Assembly: GCA_934512105.1 (NCBI GenBank)
Contig: CAKSWQ010000024.1
Location: forward strand, 1 to 35,712
DNA length: 35,712 nt
Reading direction: 5' to 3'
Source of the DNA: an uncultured Faecalibacterium sp.
Lineage (GTDB): Bacteria > Bacillota > Clostridia > Oscillospirales > Ruminococcaceae
This document shows positions 8,444-15,971 of the stretch, piece after piece. A model generated the notes under the pieces. That model saw only the letters and a list, made by a program, of their open reading frames with translations. It was not told the origin of the DNA and made no database searches. Both the position numbers and the translations under genes were made by a program. The number at the start of each line of letters is the position of its first letter. Positions within the stretch are counted from its first letter, which is position 1.

Positions 8444-8480
8444 GCCCGGCTGGGAGAAATGCCCCCGGCCGGGCTTTTTA
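8444..8480 (+). terminator. Internal terminator/attenuator after the capsid genes
   Basis: GCCCGGC (8444-8450) pairs with GCCGGGC (8468-8474) and is followed by TTTTTA. It lies between the small head protein and the connector gene. Partial read-through would give more capsid mRNA than tail mRNA. Confidence 0.7.
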
Positions 8481-8493
8481 TAAAAAGGATGTG

Positions 8494-8883
8494 ATGAGAT
8501 TGACCGTAGGAGAAGCTTTGGAGCGCGCCGAGCAGCTGCGCCCAAACTGCCGCATTGAGACCGGGACCCGGCTGCAATGGCTGCGGGAGGCGGACGCATT
8601 GCTGCGCACAAAGCTGTTTGACCGCAGCGCCGCCGGGGCGTTTGACGCCGTAGGGGCAGACCGTCCGTGGGAGCAGCCGGTGCAGGACGACCAGACGCTG
8701 CTGGCGCCGCCGCCCTTTGATGCGCTGTACCCGCACCTGTTGTGTGCGCAGATGGATGCCGCCTTGGGCGAGACCGACCGCTACGCCGGAGAGCAGGCGC
8801 AGTACAACGCCCTGTATGCAGAACTGGCGGTCTGGCTGCGGCAAAACTACCCGCCCCGCAGCCGGGCGCAGTGGCGCTGGTAA
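8494..8883 (+). CDS. Head-tail connector (adaptor) protein, gp6-like
   Basis: A 129-residue protein matching the general pattern of phage head-tail adaptors: an N-terminal helical region, RTKLFDRS, then LLAPPPFDALYPHLLCAQMDAALGETDRY, split here into LLAPPPFDALYPHLL and CAQMDAALGETDRY. Such proteins form a ring beneath the portal. The start is the ATG at 8494 (a GTG at 8491 is also possible), with AAAAAGGAT upstream. It lies in the right position, after the capsid genes and before the tail gene. Assignment rests on pattern and synteny. Confidence 0.72.
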   Translation: MRLTVGEALERAEQLRPNCRIETGTRLQWLREADALLRTKLFDRSAAGAFDAVGADRPWEQPVQDDQTLLAPPPFDALYPHLLCAQMDAALGETDRYAGEQAQYNALYAELAVWLRQNYPPRSRAQWRW

Positions 8884-8895
8884 GGGGGTGAGGCG

Positions 8896-10776
8896 ATGGT
8901 ACTGGCAGACAGAATACGGCTTGCCAACACCCGGCAGCTGCTGCGGGCCTTTGGCGGCCTGAACGAGACTTACGGCTGCACGGAGGCAGAATACAGCGCC
9001 GGGGTGAACTTTTCCACCCGGGATTTCCCCGCCCTGAGCACCCGCACGCCCCGCCGCAAACTGCGGGCGCTGACCGGCCTGAACGGGATGTACCACCTGA
9101 ACGGTCTGCTGACGGTCTGCGGGCGGGATATCACCTATACCCCGGACGATGCCGCTGCCCCGGCGGTGACGAAGCCGGACGCCGTGACCGACGGCCGCAA
9201 GGCGCTGGTGGGCATCGGCACAAAGATCCTGATCTTCCCGGACAAGCTGGCCTTTGATACGGCAGACGGCAGCGTTGCCGCACTGGGGGCGCTGTGGACG
9301 GCGGCGGGCAAAAGCGTGACCTTTGTCCCCTGCGATGCCGCAGGCAAGACCTATCAGGTGGAGGCCTTTGGCCGGGACGAACCCGCCGACCCGGCAGACG
9401 GACAGCTGTTTTTAAAGGTAGAGGACGCCGACCATCCGTGGCGGTACGACAGCACGCTGGAGATGTACAGCAAAAACTCCGGCAGCTGGGCGGCTATCCC
9501 GCTGGAATACTGCCGCATCACGGCAGCAGGGCTGGGGGAGCTGTTCCGGCAGTGGGACACCGTGACCGTGCAGGGCGCAGCCGCCGAAGCGGCGGGGCAG
9601 AGCCCGGAGCTGAACGGAGATCAGATCGTGTATGACGTGGGCGAGGACTGGCTGCGGGTGCGCTGCACCCCGCAGGGCGAGTATTTTTACGGCACACTGG
9701 TGCAGAACGCCGCCGCCGCCCAGTGGCAGAGCATGGACGGAAAACAGCGCCGCAGTGTGGAAGCCGCCCAGACAGTATCCATGGAGCGCCGGGTGCCGGA
9801 GCTGGATTTTGTGACCGAGTGCGACAACCGGGTGTGGGGCTGCAACAGCAAAGAGAACGTCATCTACGGCTGCAAGCTGGGCGACCCCACCAACTGGTTC
9901 AGCTACCGGGGCATTGCGGCGGACAGTTACGCTGTCACCGTGGGCAGCGATGGTGCCTTTACCGGGGCAGCCTCCTGCATGGGCTATGCGCTGTTCTTCA
10001 AGGAGAACACCCTGCACAAGCTGTACGGCTCCAAGCCCTCGGACTTTCAGCTTTCCAGCCTGCGCTGCCGGGGCGTAGCCAAAAACGCCGCCCGCAGCCT
10101 GTGCGTGCTGAACGAGACGCTGTATTATCTTTCGCCGGACGGCGTCATGGCGTGGGACGGCAGTCTGCCCACCAAGGTGTCCGGCGCACTGGACGCCGCA
10201 AAGCTGGCCAATGTACAAAGCGCCGTGGGCGGTGCGCTGGACGGCCGGTACTACCTGCACGTCTCCCGGGAGAGTGCACGTCTGCTGGTCTATGACACCG
10301 AGAAGGGGCTGTGGAGCGAGGAGGACGTCTGCTCCTGCGATATGACCAGCACCGGCGGGCAGCTTTATCTGTGGGATGGGCAGGCGCTGTGGGCGGCAGA
10401 TCCCACCCGCGAGCCGGACTGGCAGAGCACCGACGGCGTGGAAACGGATATCCCCTTTGAACTGGTCACCGGCGATGTGGGGGTGGATGGCACCGAGCAG
10501 CGGTATCTCTCCCGGCTGACCTTGCGGCTGGACGCCGAACGCACCAGCACGGTGGAGGTGGCGGTGAGTTATGACGGCGGCGCGTGGGAGACGGTGGCCA
10601 CACTTGCCGCCCAAGGCAGCCGCCACAGTTATGACCTGCCCTTTGTGCCCCGGCGGTGCGGGTCGCTGCGGCTGCGGCTGCGCGGCAAAGGGCAGATCAC
10701 TCTGCGCAGTCTTGTGCGCACCATCGCCCCGGCAAAGGGAAAATTATGGGAGGAGGATGCCTCATGGCAAGCATGA
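8896..10776 (+). CDS. Phage tail/nozzle structural protein (beta-rich)
   Basis: A 626-residue beta-rich protein. Short segments with conserved Trp/Tyr/Gly (ECDNRVWGCNSKENVIYGC, KLGDPTNWFSY, ETLYYLSPDGVMAWDG, GGQLYLWDG) recur every 40-60 residues, as in a beta-propeller. The C-terminal 120 residues form a beta-sandwich-like module (VEVAVSYDGGAWETVATL, FVPRRCGSLRLRLRG). It resembles tail-stabilising or nozzle proteins of short-tailed phages that close the channel below the connector. AGGGGGTGAGG precedes the ATG. It overlaps the next gene by 13 bp. The exact role is inferred. Confidence 0.7.
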   Translation: MVLADRIRLANTRQLLRAFGGLNETYGCTEAEYSAGVNFSTRDFPALSTRTPRRKLRALTGLNGMYHLNGLLTVCGRDITYTPDDAAAPAVTKPDAVTDGRKALVGIGTKILIFPDKLAFDTADGSVAALGALWTAAGKSVTFVPCDAAGKTYQVEAFGRDEPADPADGQLFLKVEDADHPWRYDSTLEMYSKNSGSWAAIPLEYCRITAAGLGELFRQWDTVTVQGAAAEAAGQSPELNGDQIVYDVGEDWLRVRCTPQGEYFYGTLVQNAAAAQWQSMDGKQRRSVEAAQTVSMERRVPELDFVTECDNRVWGCNSKENVIYGCKLGDPTNWFSYRGIAADSYAVTVGSDGAFTGAASCMGYALFFKENTLHKLYGSKPSDFQLSSLRCRGVAKNAARSLCVLNETLYYLSPDGVMAWDGSLPTKVSGALDAAKLANVQSAVGGALDGRYYLHVSRESARLLVYDTEKGLWSEEDVCSCDMTSTGGQLYLWDGQALWAADPTREPDWQSTDGVETDIPFELVTGDVGVDGTEQRYLSRLTLRLDAERTSTVEVAVSYDGGAWETVATLAAQGSRHSYDLPFVPRRCGSLRLRLRGKGQITLRSLVRTIAPAKGKLWEEDASWQA

Positions 10777-10949
10777 ACGGCCTGAGCAAGCTGGGGCTGC
10801 CCAAGCTCAGCGATAACATGGACCCGGAGGATGCCCGGGCGCTGCGCAGCTATCTGTACCAGATGCAGGAGCAGCTGCAGTATGTACTGACCAATCTGGA
10901 TACGGAAAATATGTCCGACACCCTGCGCAGCAAGCTGCAGGGGTTATAA
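10764..10949 (+). CDS. Small phage protein, helical
   Basis: A 61-residue protein whose frame is open further upstream, but GGAGGAGGATGCCTC places the start at the ATG at 10764, overlapping the end of the tail gene. The middle (EDARALRSYLYQMQEQLQY) is a strongly amphipathic helix followed by VLTNLDTENMS. Short proteins with this YLYQMQEQL...NLD pattern occur in Firmicutes phage structural operons, but no function is known to me. It may chaperone or plug the neighbouring tail or ejection proteins. Confidence 0.6.
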   Translation: MASMNGLSKLGLPKLSDNMDPEDARALRSYLYQMQEQLQYVLTNLDTENMSDTLRSKLQGL

Positions 10950-10967
10950 GAACGAAAGGAGAATTTT

Positions 10968-12308
10968 ATGGCATCCAAAAAGAAGGAGGAACTGCTGCAG
11001 CCGGATGTGCAAACGCAGGCACAGCCTGCCGCGCAGCCCACTTACAGCACGGAGGGGCTGAACAGCCGTGCCGATGTGGAAAAGGCCATGGCAAACGCCA
11101 GCTACCGCCCCAGCCAGCAGGTGACGGATGCAGCCGATGCCCTGAAACAGTGGCAGCAGAACCGCCCCGCAGACTACCAGAGCAGCTATCAGGATAAAAT
11201 CAACAGCCTGCTGGGGCAGCTGCTGGAGCGGGAGAATTTTCAGTACAGCTACACCCGCGACCCGCTCTACCGCCAGTATGAGCAGCTGTATACCCAGAAC
11301 GCCCACAACGCCAGCGCGGACGCGGCGGCGCAGGCGGCAGCCCTGACCGGCGGCTATGGCTCCAGCTATGCCACCAGCGCGGCGCAGCAGGCCTATCAGC
11401 AGCAGATCGGCGGGTTGGCAAACGCCATCCCCACCCTATACAGTCTGGCGCTGGATACCTACCAGAGCGGCGGCGAGGAGCTGGTGAACCGGCTGGACCA
11501 GCTGAACGGACAGGAGCAGAACGCCCAGACCCTGTATGACCGGCAGCTGCAGGACTACTATACCCAATTGCAGCAGAAAGGCGAGGCCTACAACGATGCC
11601 TACGCCAAGGACTACGGCCAGTATCAGGAGCATCTGAACCGGCTGGACACCCTGCACGGCTACTACACCGCGCAGGAGCAGGCGCAGATCAGCCAGCGCC
11701 AGCAGGCCTTTAATAATGTTATGACCGTGCTGGGCGTCCTTGGGGATGTGGTGCAGCTGGCCATTACCGGCACCACTGGTCTGGGCAGTCTGGCGGGCAG
11801 CCTGCTGAACACCGGGTACAACATCTACGCCGGCGACCGTGCCTACGAGGCCGAGCGTGCCGATACCCAGTGGAGCCAGCAGATGCAGGAAAAGCAGCGT
11901 CAGGACGCTCTGACCCAGCAGCAGTACGACAACACCGCCAGCGAGCGTGCCTATCAGGATGCGCTGAAGCAGCAGGCTTTCAACAACGATGTGACCAGCC
12001 AGAAGCTGAACATCGCCAAGGGCGAGTGGGCACTGAAGCAGTCTAGCGCCCAGCAGAAAGCGGCACAGGCTGCCAGCAGAGCAGCGGCTGCGGGTACAAA
12101 GTCCGGCAGCTCTGGCAGCGGAAAGACCACTGGCAGCAGCGGCTCCGCTTCCGGCGGCAGCCGCAGCGCCGTCAGCGCCGGGGTACCCTACACGGCAGCA
12201 CTGCTGCGCAGTCAGGGCAAGAGCGATGTAGCCATCACCTCTGCCCTGCGGCAGGAGGGCTACACTCCCGCCCAGATCGCAAAGATCCTGCAGGAGATGA
12301 ACAAGTAA
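10968..12308 (+). CDS. Gln/Ala-rich putative ejection (internal virion) protein
   Basis: A 446-residue protein that is Gln, Ala, Tyr and Ser-rich. Residues about 95-145 hold the pattern RDPLYRQYEQLYTQNA then AALTGGYGSSYATSAAQQAY, common in last-position structural proteins of N4-gp56-type phages. Long helical Gln-rich segments follow. A hydrophobic stretch around 250-285 (VMTVLGVLGDVVQLAITG, SLAGSLLNTGYNIYAG) could insert in a membrane. Then come a low-complexity Ser/Gly linker and a C-terminal three-helix tail. Position and composition suggest an ejected pilot protein rather than a tail fibre. AAAGGAG precedes the start and a strong terminator follows the stop. Confidence 0.6.
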   Translation: MASKKKEELLQPDVQTQAQPAAQPTYSTEGLNSRADVEKAMANASYRPSQQVTDAADALKQWQQNRPADYQSSYQDKINSLLGQLLERENFQYSYTRDPLYRQYEQLYTQNAHNASADAAAQAAALTGGYGSSYATSAAQQAYQQQIGGLANAIPTLYSLALDTYQSGGEELVNRLDQLNGQEQNAQTLYDRQLQDYYTQLQQKGEAYNDAYAKDYGQYQEHLNRLDTLHGYYTAQEQAQISQRQQAFNNVMTVLGVLGDVVQLAITGTTGLGSLAGSLLNTGYNIYAGDRAYEAERADTQWSQQMQEKQRQDALTQQQYDNTASERAYQDALKQQAFNNDVTSQKLNIAKGEWALKQSSAQQKAAQAASRAAAAGTKSGSSGSGKTTGSSGSASGGSRSAVSAGVPYTAALLRSQGKSDVAITSALRQEGYTPAQIAKILQEMNK

Positions 12309-12315
12309 AAGAAAA

Positions 12316-12360
12316 GGCACCCCAGCAAAGCAGCTGCTTTGCCGGGGTGCCGTATTTTTT
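12316..12360 (+). terminator. Terminator of the phage block
   Basis: Two 18-nt arms, GGCACCCC...GCAG and CTGC...GGGGTGCC, pair with one mismatch and are followed by GTATTTTTT. It starts 7 bp after the last phage gene and closes the plus-strand block. Confidence 0.88.
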
Positions 12361-12377
12361 ATTATCCCGCCAAAAGA

Positions 12378-12407
12378 AAAAGTCCGCTGTGAAAACAGCG
12401 GACTTTT
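12378..12407 (-). terminator. Bidirectional terminator after the tRNA operon
   Basis: A perfect 13-bp stem (12378-12390 with 12395-12407) with a GAAA loop, flanked by A and T runs on both sides. On the minus strand it lies just after tRNA-His and should end the tRNA transcript. It also backs up the phage-block terminator on the plus strand. Confidence 0.88.
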
Positions 12408-12410
12408 TGG

Positions 12411-12488
12411 TGGGGTGCCCAGTGGGACTCGAACCCACGGTCTCCAGATCCACAATCTGGCGCGTTAACCGACTACGCTATGGGCACC
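12411..12488 (-). tRNA. tRNA-His (GTG anticodon)
   Basis: The minus strand reads GGTGCCCATAGC... and ends ...TGGGCACCCCA, with the anticodon loop TTGTGGA. The extra 5' G (G-1) pairs with C73, as is typical of tRNA-His. The T arm GTGGGTTCGAGTCCCAC is standard. CCA appears to be encoded (3' end at 12411). It is co-transcribed with tRNA-Arg, 7 bp upstream. Confidence 0.96.
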
Positions 12489-12495
12489 ACATCAA

Positions 12496-12569
<74 letters not shown>

Positions 12570-12633
12570 ACGTTGTTATCCCAATGGGTTCCATTATGGC
12601 GGCAGTTCTGTGTCGGCACAGGCTGCGAGAGAA

Positions 12634-12662
12634 ATAATACCATACCCATCGCATTCTGTCAA
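12634..12662 (-). promoter_or_regulatory. Promoter of the tRNA-Arg/tRNA-His operon
   Basis: Minus strand: perfect TTGACA (12657-12662), 17-bp spacer, TATTAT (12634-12639) with a TG one base upstream (extended -10). This is a strong sigma-A promoter, as expected for stable RNA, with the start about 60 bp before tRNA-Arg. Confidence 0.88.
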
Positions 12663-12672
12663 GGAAAATTTG

Positions 12673-12692
12673 AAAAAAGTTTCAACTTTTTT
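12673..12692 (-). terminator. AT-rich hairpin after the PAP2 gene
   Basis: AAAAAAGT and ACTTTTTT arms enclose a 4-nt loop, between the PAP2 stop and the tRNA promoter. The stem is AT-rich and weak; it may act as a terminator for the PAP2/DUF1643 transcript. Confidence 0.35.
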
Positions 12693-12736
12693 GCCCTGTG
12701 AGCAAAAACAGACGCTCCGGCGCACACAAAACGGCC

Positions 12737-13273
12737 TTACAGCAGCCACATTCCGGCACAGCCCAGCGCAAAGCCCAGCGCAAAGCCGCACACCACGTCC
12801 CGCACATGATGCACCCCGGTGAGCACCCGCAGACAGCAGATGAGCAGGGCGATGCCCACCATCACGCAGCCCGCAGCGGGGTAGAAATACAGCCACACCG
12901 CCGCCAGCACGGCGGCGCTCAGCGCGTGGCGGGAGGGCATGGAGTGCCCCCGGCTCTCCTTTGCCACCAGCGGAGTGAAGCCAGGCTGCTCGTAGGGGCG
13001 GGGGAAGTGCAGCCGGGTGCGCAGCAGCGTGCCGCCCCAGAACACCAGTCCCGGCACAAAGATGGAGCGGGCGATCAGCACCATAAAGTCCAGCGCGTAC
13101 TGCTTTTGGGTGAGGAACAGCCGCGAGAGCCGGACGTTCAGCAGGCACAGCAGCACCGGGTAGCACACAAAGGGCACCAGCGGCAGCCATCGGTCCAGAA
13201 AAACCACCAGCCGCTTTACAGCCGGGTGGGTATCGAACCAGTGATAGATGGGCTTATACTGTTCGGCGGTCAA
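12737..13273 (-). CDS. PAP2-family membrane phosphatase
   Basis: A 178-residue integral membrane protein of the type 2 phosphatidic acid phosphatase family, acting on lipid phosphates or polyprenyl pyrophosphates at the membrane. The catalytic signatures are present in degenerate form: RLHFPRPY (motif 1), PSRHALS (motif 2, normally PSGH) and RVLTGVHHVRDV (motif 3, with Arg, His and Asp). About four or five hydrophobic segments surround them. The start is a TTG at 13273, chosen because a full AGGAGGTG lies 8 bp upstream and no ATG is available nearby. It lies 28 bp after the DUF1643 gene and is probably co-transcribed. Confidence 0.85.
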   Translation of the reverse strand: MTAEQYKPIYHWFDTHPAVKRLVVFLDRWLPLVPFVCYPVLLCLLNVRLSRLFLTQKQYALDFMVLIARSIFVPGLVFWGGTLLRTRLHFPRPYEQPGFTPLVAKESRGHSMPSRHALSAAVLAAVWLYFYPAAGCVMVGIALLICCLRVLTGVHHVRDVVCGFALGFALGCAGMWLL

Positions 13274-13301
13274 AGCAGGTCACCTCCTGTCGGGTCGGAC
13301 A

Positions 13302-13865
13302 TCAGAAGCAGGTGTCCAGATAGTTTTCCACATCAAAGGGCTCCGGGGTGGAATCCTTGCGCAGGTACAGCGGGTGGTGCGGGTGTCCCTTTTTGCTGCG
13401 CTTGCCAAAGGTGACCCACGGGATCTCCCGCTCCCGCGTCAGGGCTACCATCTCCCGCATCAGACCGGGCAGGTAGTCCCGCTTTTCGATCAGAGTGCCC
13501 CATGCCGCCCACATGGTAGGCTCGGTCTGTGCCAGCACGGCCTGCAGCCAGCGCAGGTTTTCATCGCACAGGGCGCGGTCGGGGGTCTTATCCATATCGT
13601 TGGGGTCGGTGGCGCGCTGGGGGTAAACGTTGAACATGATCCAGCTGTCAAAGCCGTTGGCGGCGGCCAGACGCTCCACACTTTTTAAGGTGGGGTCCAG
13701 CGCGCCGGGCTGGGCAGTGCTGGGGTTGATGCCGATGCACACCAGCGGGTGCTTGCCCACACGCCCCAGAACATAACGGTAGTTTTGGTAGGTGTGGGGC
13801 TCGTAATACCAGACGCCGCCGGCGTATTCGCCCGCCTCAAGCACGGGCAGAGAAACGGTCTGCAT
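13302..13865 (-). CDS. DUF1643 family protein
   Basis: A 187-residue cytoplasmic protein recognised as DUF1643 from GINPSTAQP, DPTLKSVERLAAANGF and FNVYPQRATDPNDM. The family has no firmly established function; it is common in bacteria and phages. The C-terminal HPHHPLYLR is also typical. ACAGGAGT precedes the ATG. It is the first gene of a two-gene unit with the PAP2 phosphatase and is divergent from the BMP-domain gene. Confidence 0.82.
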   Translation of the reverse strand: MQTVSLPVLEAGEYAGGVWYYEPHTYQNYRYVLGRVGKHPLVCIGINPSTAQPGALDPTLKSVERLAAANGFDSWIMFNVYPQRATDPNDMDKTPDRALCDENLRWLQAVLAQTEPTMWAAWGTLIEKRDYLPGLMREMVALTREREIPWVTFGKRSKKGHPHHPLYLRKDSTPEPFDVENYLDTCF

Positions 13866-13901
13866 GATAGTAAACTCCTGTCGGTTTGAAATATCATTCT
13901 T

Positions 13902-13930
13902 ATCGTACCTGAAACTACCGGGAAAATCAA
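13902..13930 (-). promoter_or_regulatory. Promoter of DUF1643/PAP2 genes
   Basis: Minus strand TTGATT (13925-13930), 17-bp spacer and TACGAT (13902-13907), about 37 bp from the DUF1643 start. It is back to back with the promoter of the BMP-domain gene. Confidence 0.6.
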
Positions 13931-13969
13931 CAGTTTTAACCCCAAAATACTGCCTTATTTCTGTTTTTG

Positions 13970-13978
13970 TGGTATACT
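13970..13978 (+). promoter_or_regulatory. Extended -10 promoter of the BMP-domain gene
   Basis: TGGTATACT is an extended -10 element with no good -35 partner. A GGTGC/GCACC hairpin (13990-14014) would form in the first part of the leader before the AAGGAG ribosome binding site. Confidence 0.5.
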
Positions 13979-14039
13979 GGGGGTGTTCCGGTGCGGCAGG
14001 GGGACTGCGGCACCGCGCTTAGCTAAAAAAGGAGTTCTT

Positions 14040-15971
14040 ATGCTGGAAGATTATAAAAGTGCACTGCGCGCAGGGCAGCGCGCCTATCGTGCCCGCATAG
14101 CCCGCGGTCAGTCGCCCTATCTGGCCGTGCTGGACGATGTGCTCAAGGGCGTGGATATCGTGGCGCAGGAGCCGCTGGGTCTGGTGGAGATCCCGTCAGA
14201 CAGCCTTGTGGGCACCAAGACCAGCGGACGGCACACCGCCTTTTCGTATGATTTTATGCCCCTGCTGGAGCCGGATACCGAGTTTGCGGCAAAGTGGTCG
14301 ATCCTGTGCGACGCCCATCTGGAAGAGGGCATCCAGACCCCCATCATTGCCTTTGAGTACATGAACCAGTTCTATGTGCAGGAGGGCAACAAGCGGGTCT
14401 CGGTGCTCAAGTATTACGGTGCCGTCAAGATCCCGGGCACGGTCACCCGGCTCATCCCCGCCCGCACCGAGGATCTGGAAAATAAGATCTACTACGAGTT
14501 TCTGGATTTCTATAAGCTGTCCAAGGTGAACTATGTGCATTTCTCCAAGCTGGGCGGCTATAACAAGCTGCAAACGCTGGTGTGCAAGGCCAGCGGCGAG
14601 GCGTGGTCGGAGGATGACCGGCTGAACTTTGCCGCCTTCTACACCATGTTCCACCAGCAGTTCGAGGCCCTGGGCGGCACATCCATGGGGCTGACCACCG
14701 GCGACGCGCTGCTGGTGTACCTGTCGGTGTACCGCTACTCCGACACTTACGATGCTACCCCTGCGCAGGTGCGGCAGAACCTGGAAAAGCTGTGGAACGA
14801 GGTGAAGGTGCTTACCGAGCCCCACGGTGTGGAGCTTTCGCTGGACCCGCCCAAGAGCCCCACAGAGCCGCTTTTGTCCAAGCTGAACATCTTCAGCCCC
14901 AGCAAGCAGCCCAGCGAGCTGCGGGTGGTGTTCCTCCACGAGTATAACGCCAAGATCAGCGCATGGGTGCGCGCGCATGACGAGGGACGCGACGCGCTGG
15001 CCAAGGTCTTTCCGGACAAGGTGTATATCAGCTGCTACGAGGACGTGAACCCGGAGGTGGACGCGGAGCAGATACTGGAGGAGGTGGCCCACAACAATGC
15101 GGACGTGGTGTTCGCCACCAGCGTGCGGATGTACAATGCCTGCCTGAAGGTGGCGGCGCAGCACCCCAAGACCCGCATTCTGAACTGCTCGCTGAACGCG
15201 CCGCACCCGCTGGTGCGCACCTACTACCCCCGCACCTATGAGGTGACCTATCTGCTGGGGATGCTGGCCGGGATCATGACCAAGACCGGGCATATCGGCT
15301 ATGTGGCGGCAAACCCCGTGTACGGCGTGCCCGCTGCGATCAACGCCTTTGCACAGGGGCTGAAGAGCGTGCGCCCGGCAGGCCGCATCTGGCTGCGCTG
15401 GGCCTGCCAGACCGATACCGCCCACCCGCTGGATTTTGCCGACTGCCCGGAGATCGACATGGTCTACGCCCGGGACAGCCGGGAGCCCGCCGACACCAAC
15501 CGGGACTATGGCCTGTGCCGCAAGCTGCCGGACGGCAGTTTGCAGCCGCTGGGCCTGCCGATCTGGCGGTGGGATACCTTCTATGTGGAGATTGTGCGCT
15601 CCATCTTTGACGGCAGCTGGGACAACGCGGCCACCACCCGCGCGGTGAACTACTGGTGGGGGCTGCGCAGCGGTGCAGAGGATCTGGAATATCAGGAATC
15701 ACTGCCCAGCGGTACACGGCAGCTGCTGGATCTGATGGAAACGCTGCAAGGGTCGGACAATGTGCACATCTTCCCGGAAAAGCTGTATGATAACGAGGAC
15801 AACCTGCACTCCCCGGAGAATAAAGTTTACAGCCCCAAAGAGTTGATGGAGATGGATTGGCTGGATGCCTGTGTACACGGCAAGCTGCCCCATTACGATG
15901 AACTGGACGTAAAGACCCGTACCGTGCTGGCGATCAACGGACTGGACAACGTAAAGGGTCTGGAGAAATGA
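14040..15971 (+). CDS. Cytoplasmic BMP-domain protein with ParB-like N-terminal region
   Basis: A 643-residue protein. The C-terminal half (about 294-575) is a BMP/PnrA-type periplasmic-binding domain, the fold that binds nucleosides in ABC importers (YLLGMLAGIMTKTGHIGYVAA is split as YLLGMLAGIM and TKTGHIGYVAA). The N-terminal half lacks a signal peptide or lipobox. It contains SYDFMPLLEPDTEF and FYVQEGNKRVSV (111-122), resembling the ParB/sulfiredoxin-like nucleotide-binding motif GNxR. It should therefore be cytoplasmic and sense or process a ligand rather than import it. The start at 14040 has AAAAAAGGAG; an upstream extension in the frame has none. Its stop overlaps the start of a metallophosphoesterase gene (ATGA), indicating coupled expression. 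The function is unknown. Confidence 0.75.
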   Translation: MLEDYKSALRAGQRAYRARIARGQSPYLAVLDDVLKGVDIVAQEPLGLVEIPSDSLVGTKTSGRHTAFSYDFMPLLEPDTEFAAKWSILCDAHLEEGIQTPIIAFEYMNQFYVQEGNKRVSVLKYYGAVKIPGTVTRLIPARTEDLENKIYYEFLDFYKLSKVNYVHFSKLGGYNKLQTLVCKASGEAWSEDDRLNFAAFYTMFHQQFEALGGTSMGLTTGDALLVYLSVYRYSDTYDATPAQVRQNLEKLWNEVKVLTEPHGVELSLDPPKSPTEPLLSKLNIFSPSKQPSELRVVFLHEYNAKISAWVRAHDEGRDALAKVFPDKVYISCYEDVNPEVDAEQILEEVAHNNADVVFATSVRMYNACLKVAAQHPKTRILNCSLNAPHPLVRTYYPRTYEVTYLLGMLAGIMTKTGHIGYVAANPVYGVPAAINAFAQGLKSVRPAGRIWLRWACQTDTAHPLDFADCPEIDMVYARDSREPADTNRDYGLCRKLPDGSLQPLGLPIWRWDTFYVEIVRSIFDGSWDNAATTRAVNYWWGLRSGAEDLEYQESLPSGTRQLLDLMETLQGSDNVHIFPEKLYDNEDNLHSPENKVYSPKELMEMDWLDACVHGKLPHYDELDVKTRTVLAINGLDNVKGLEK

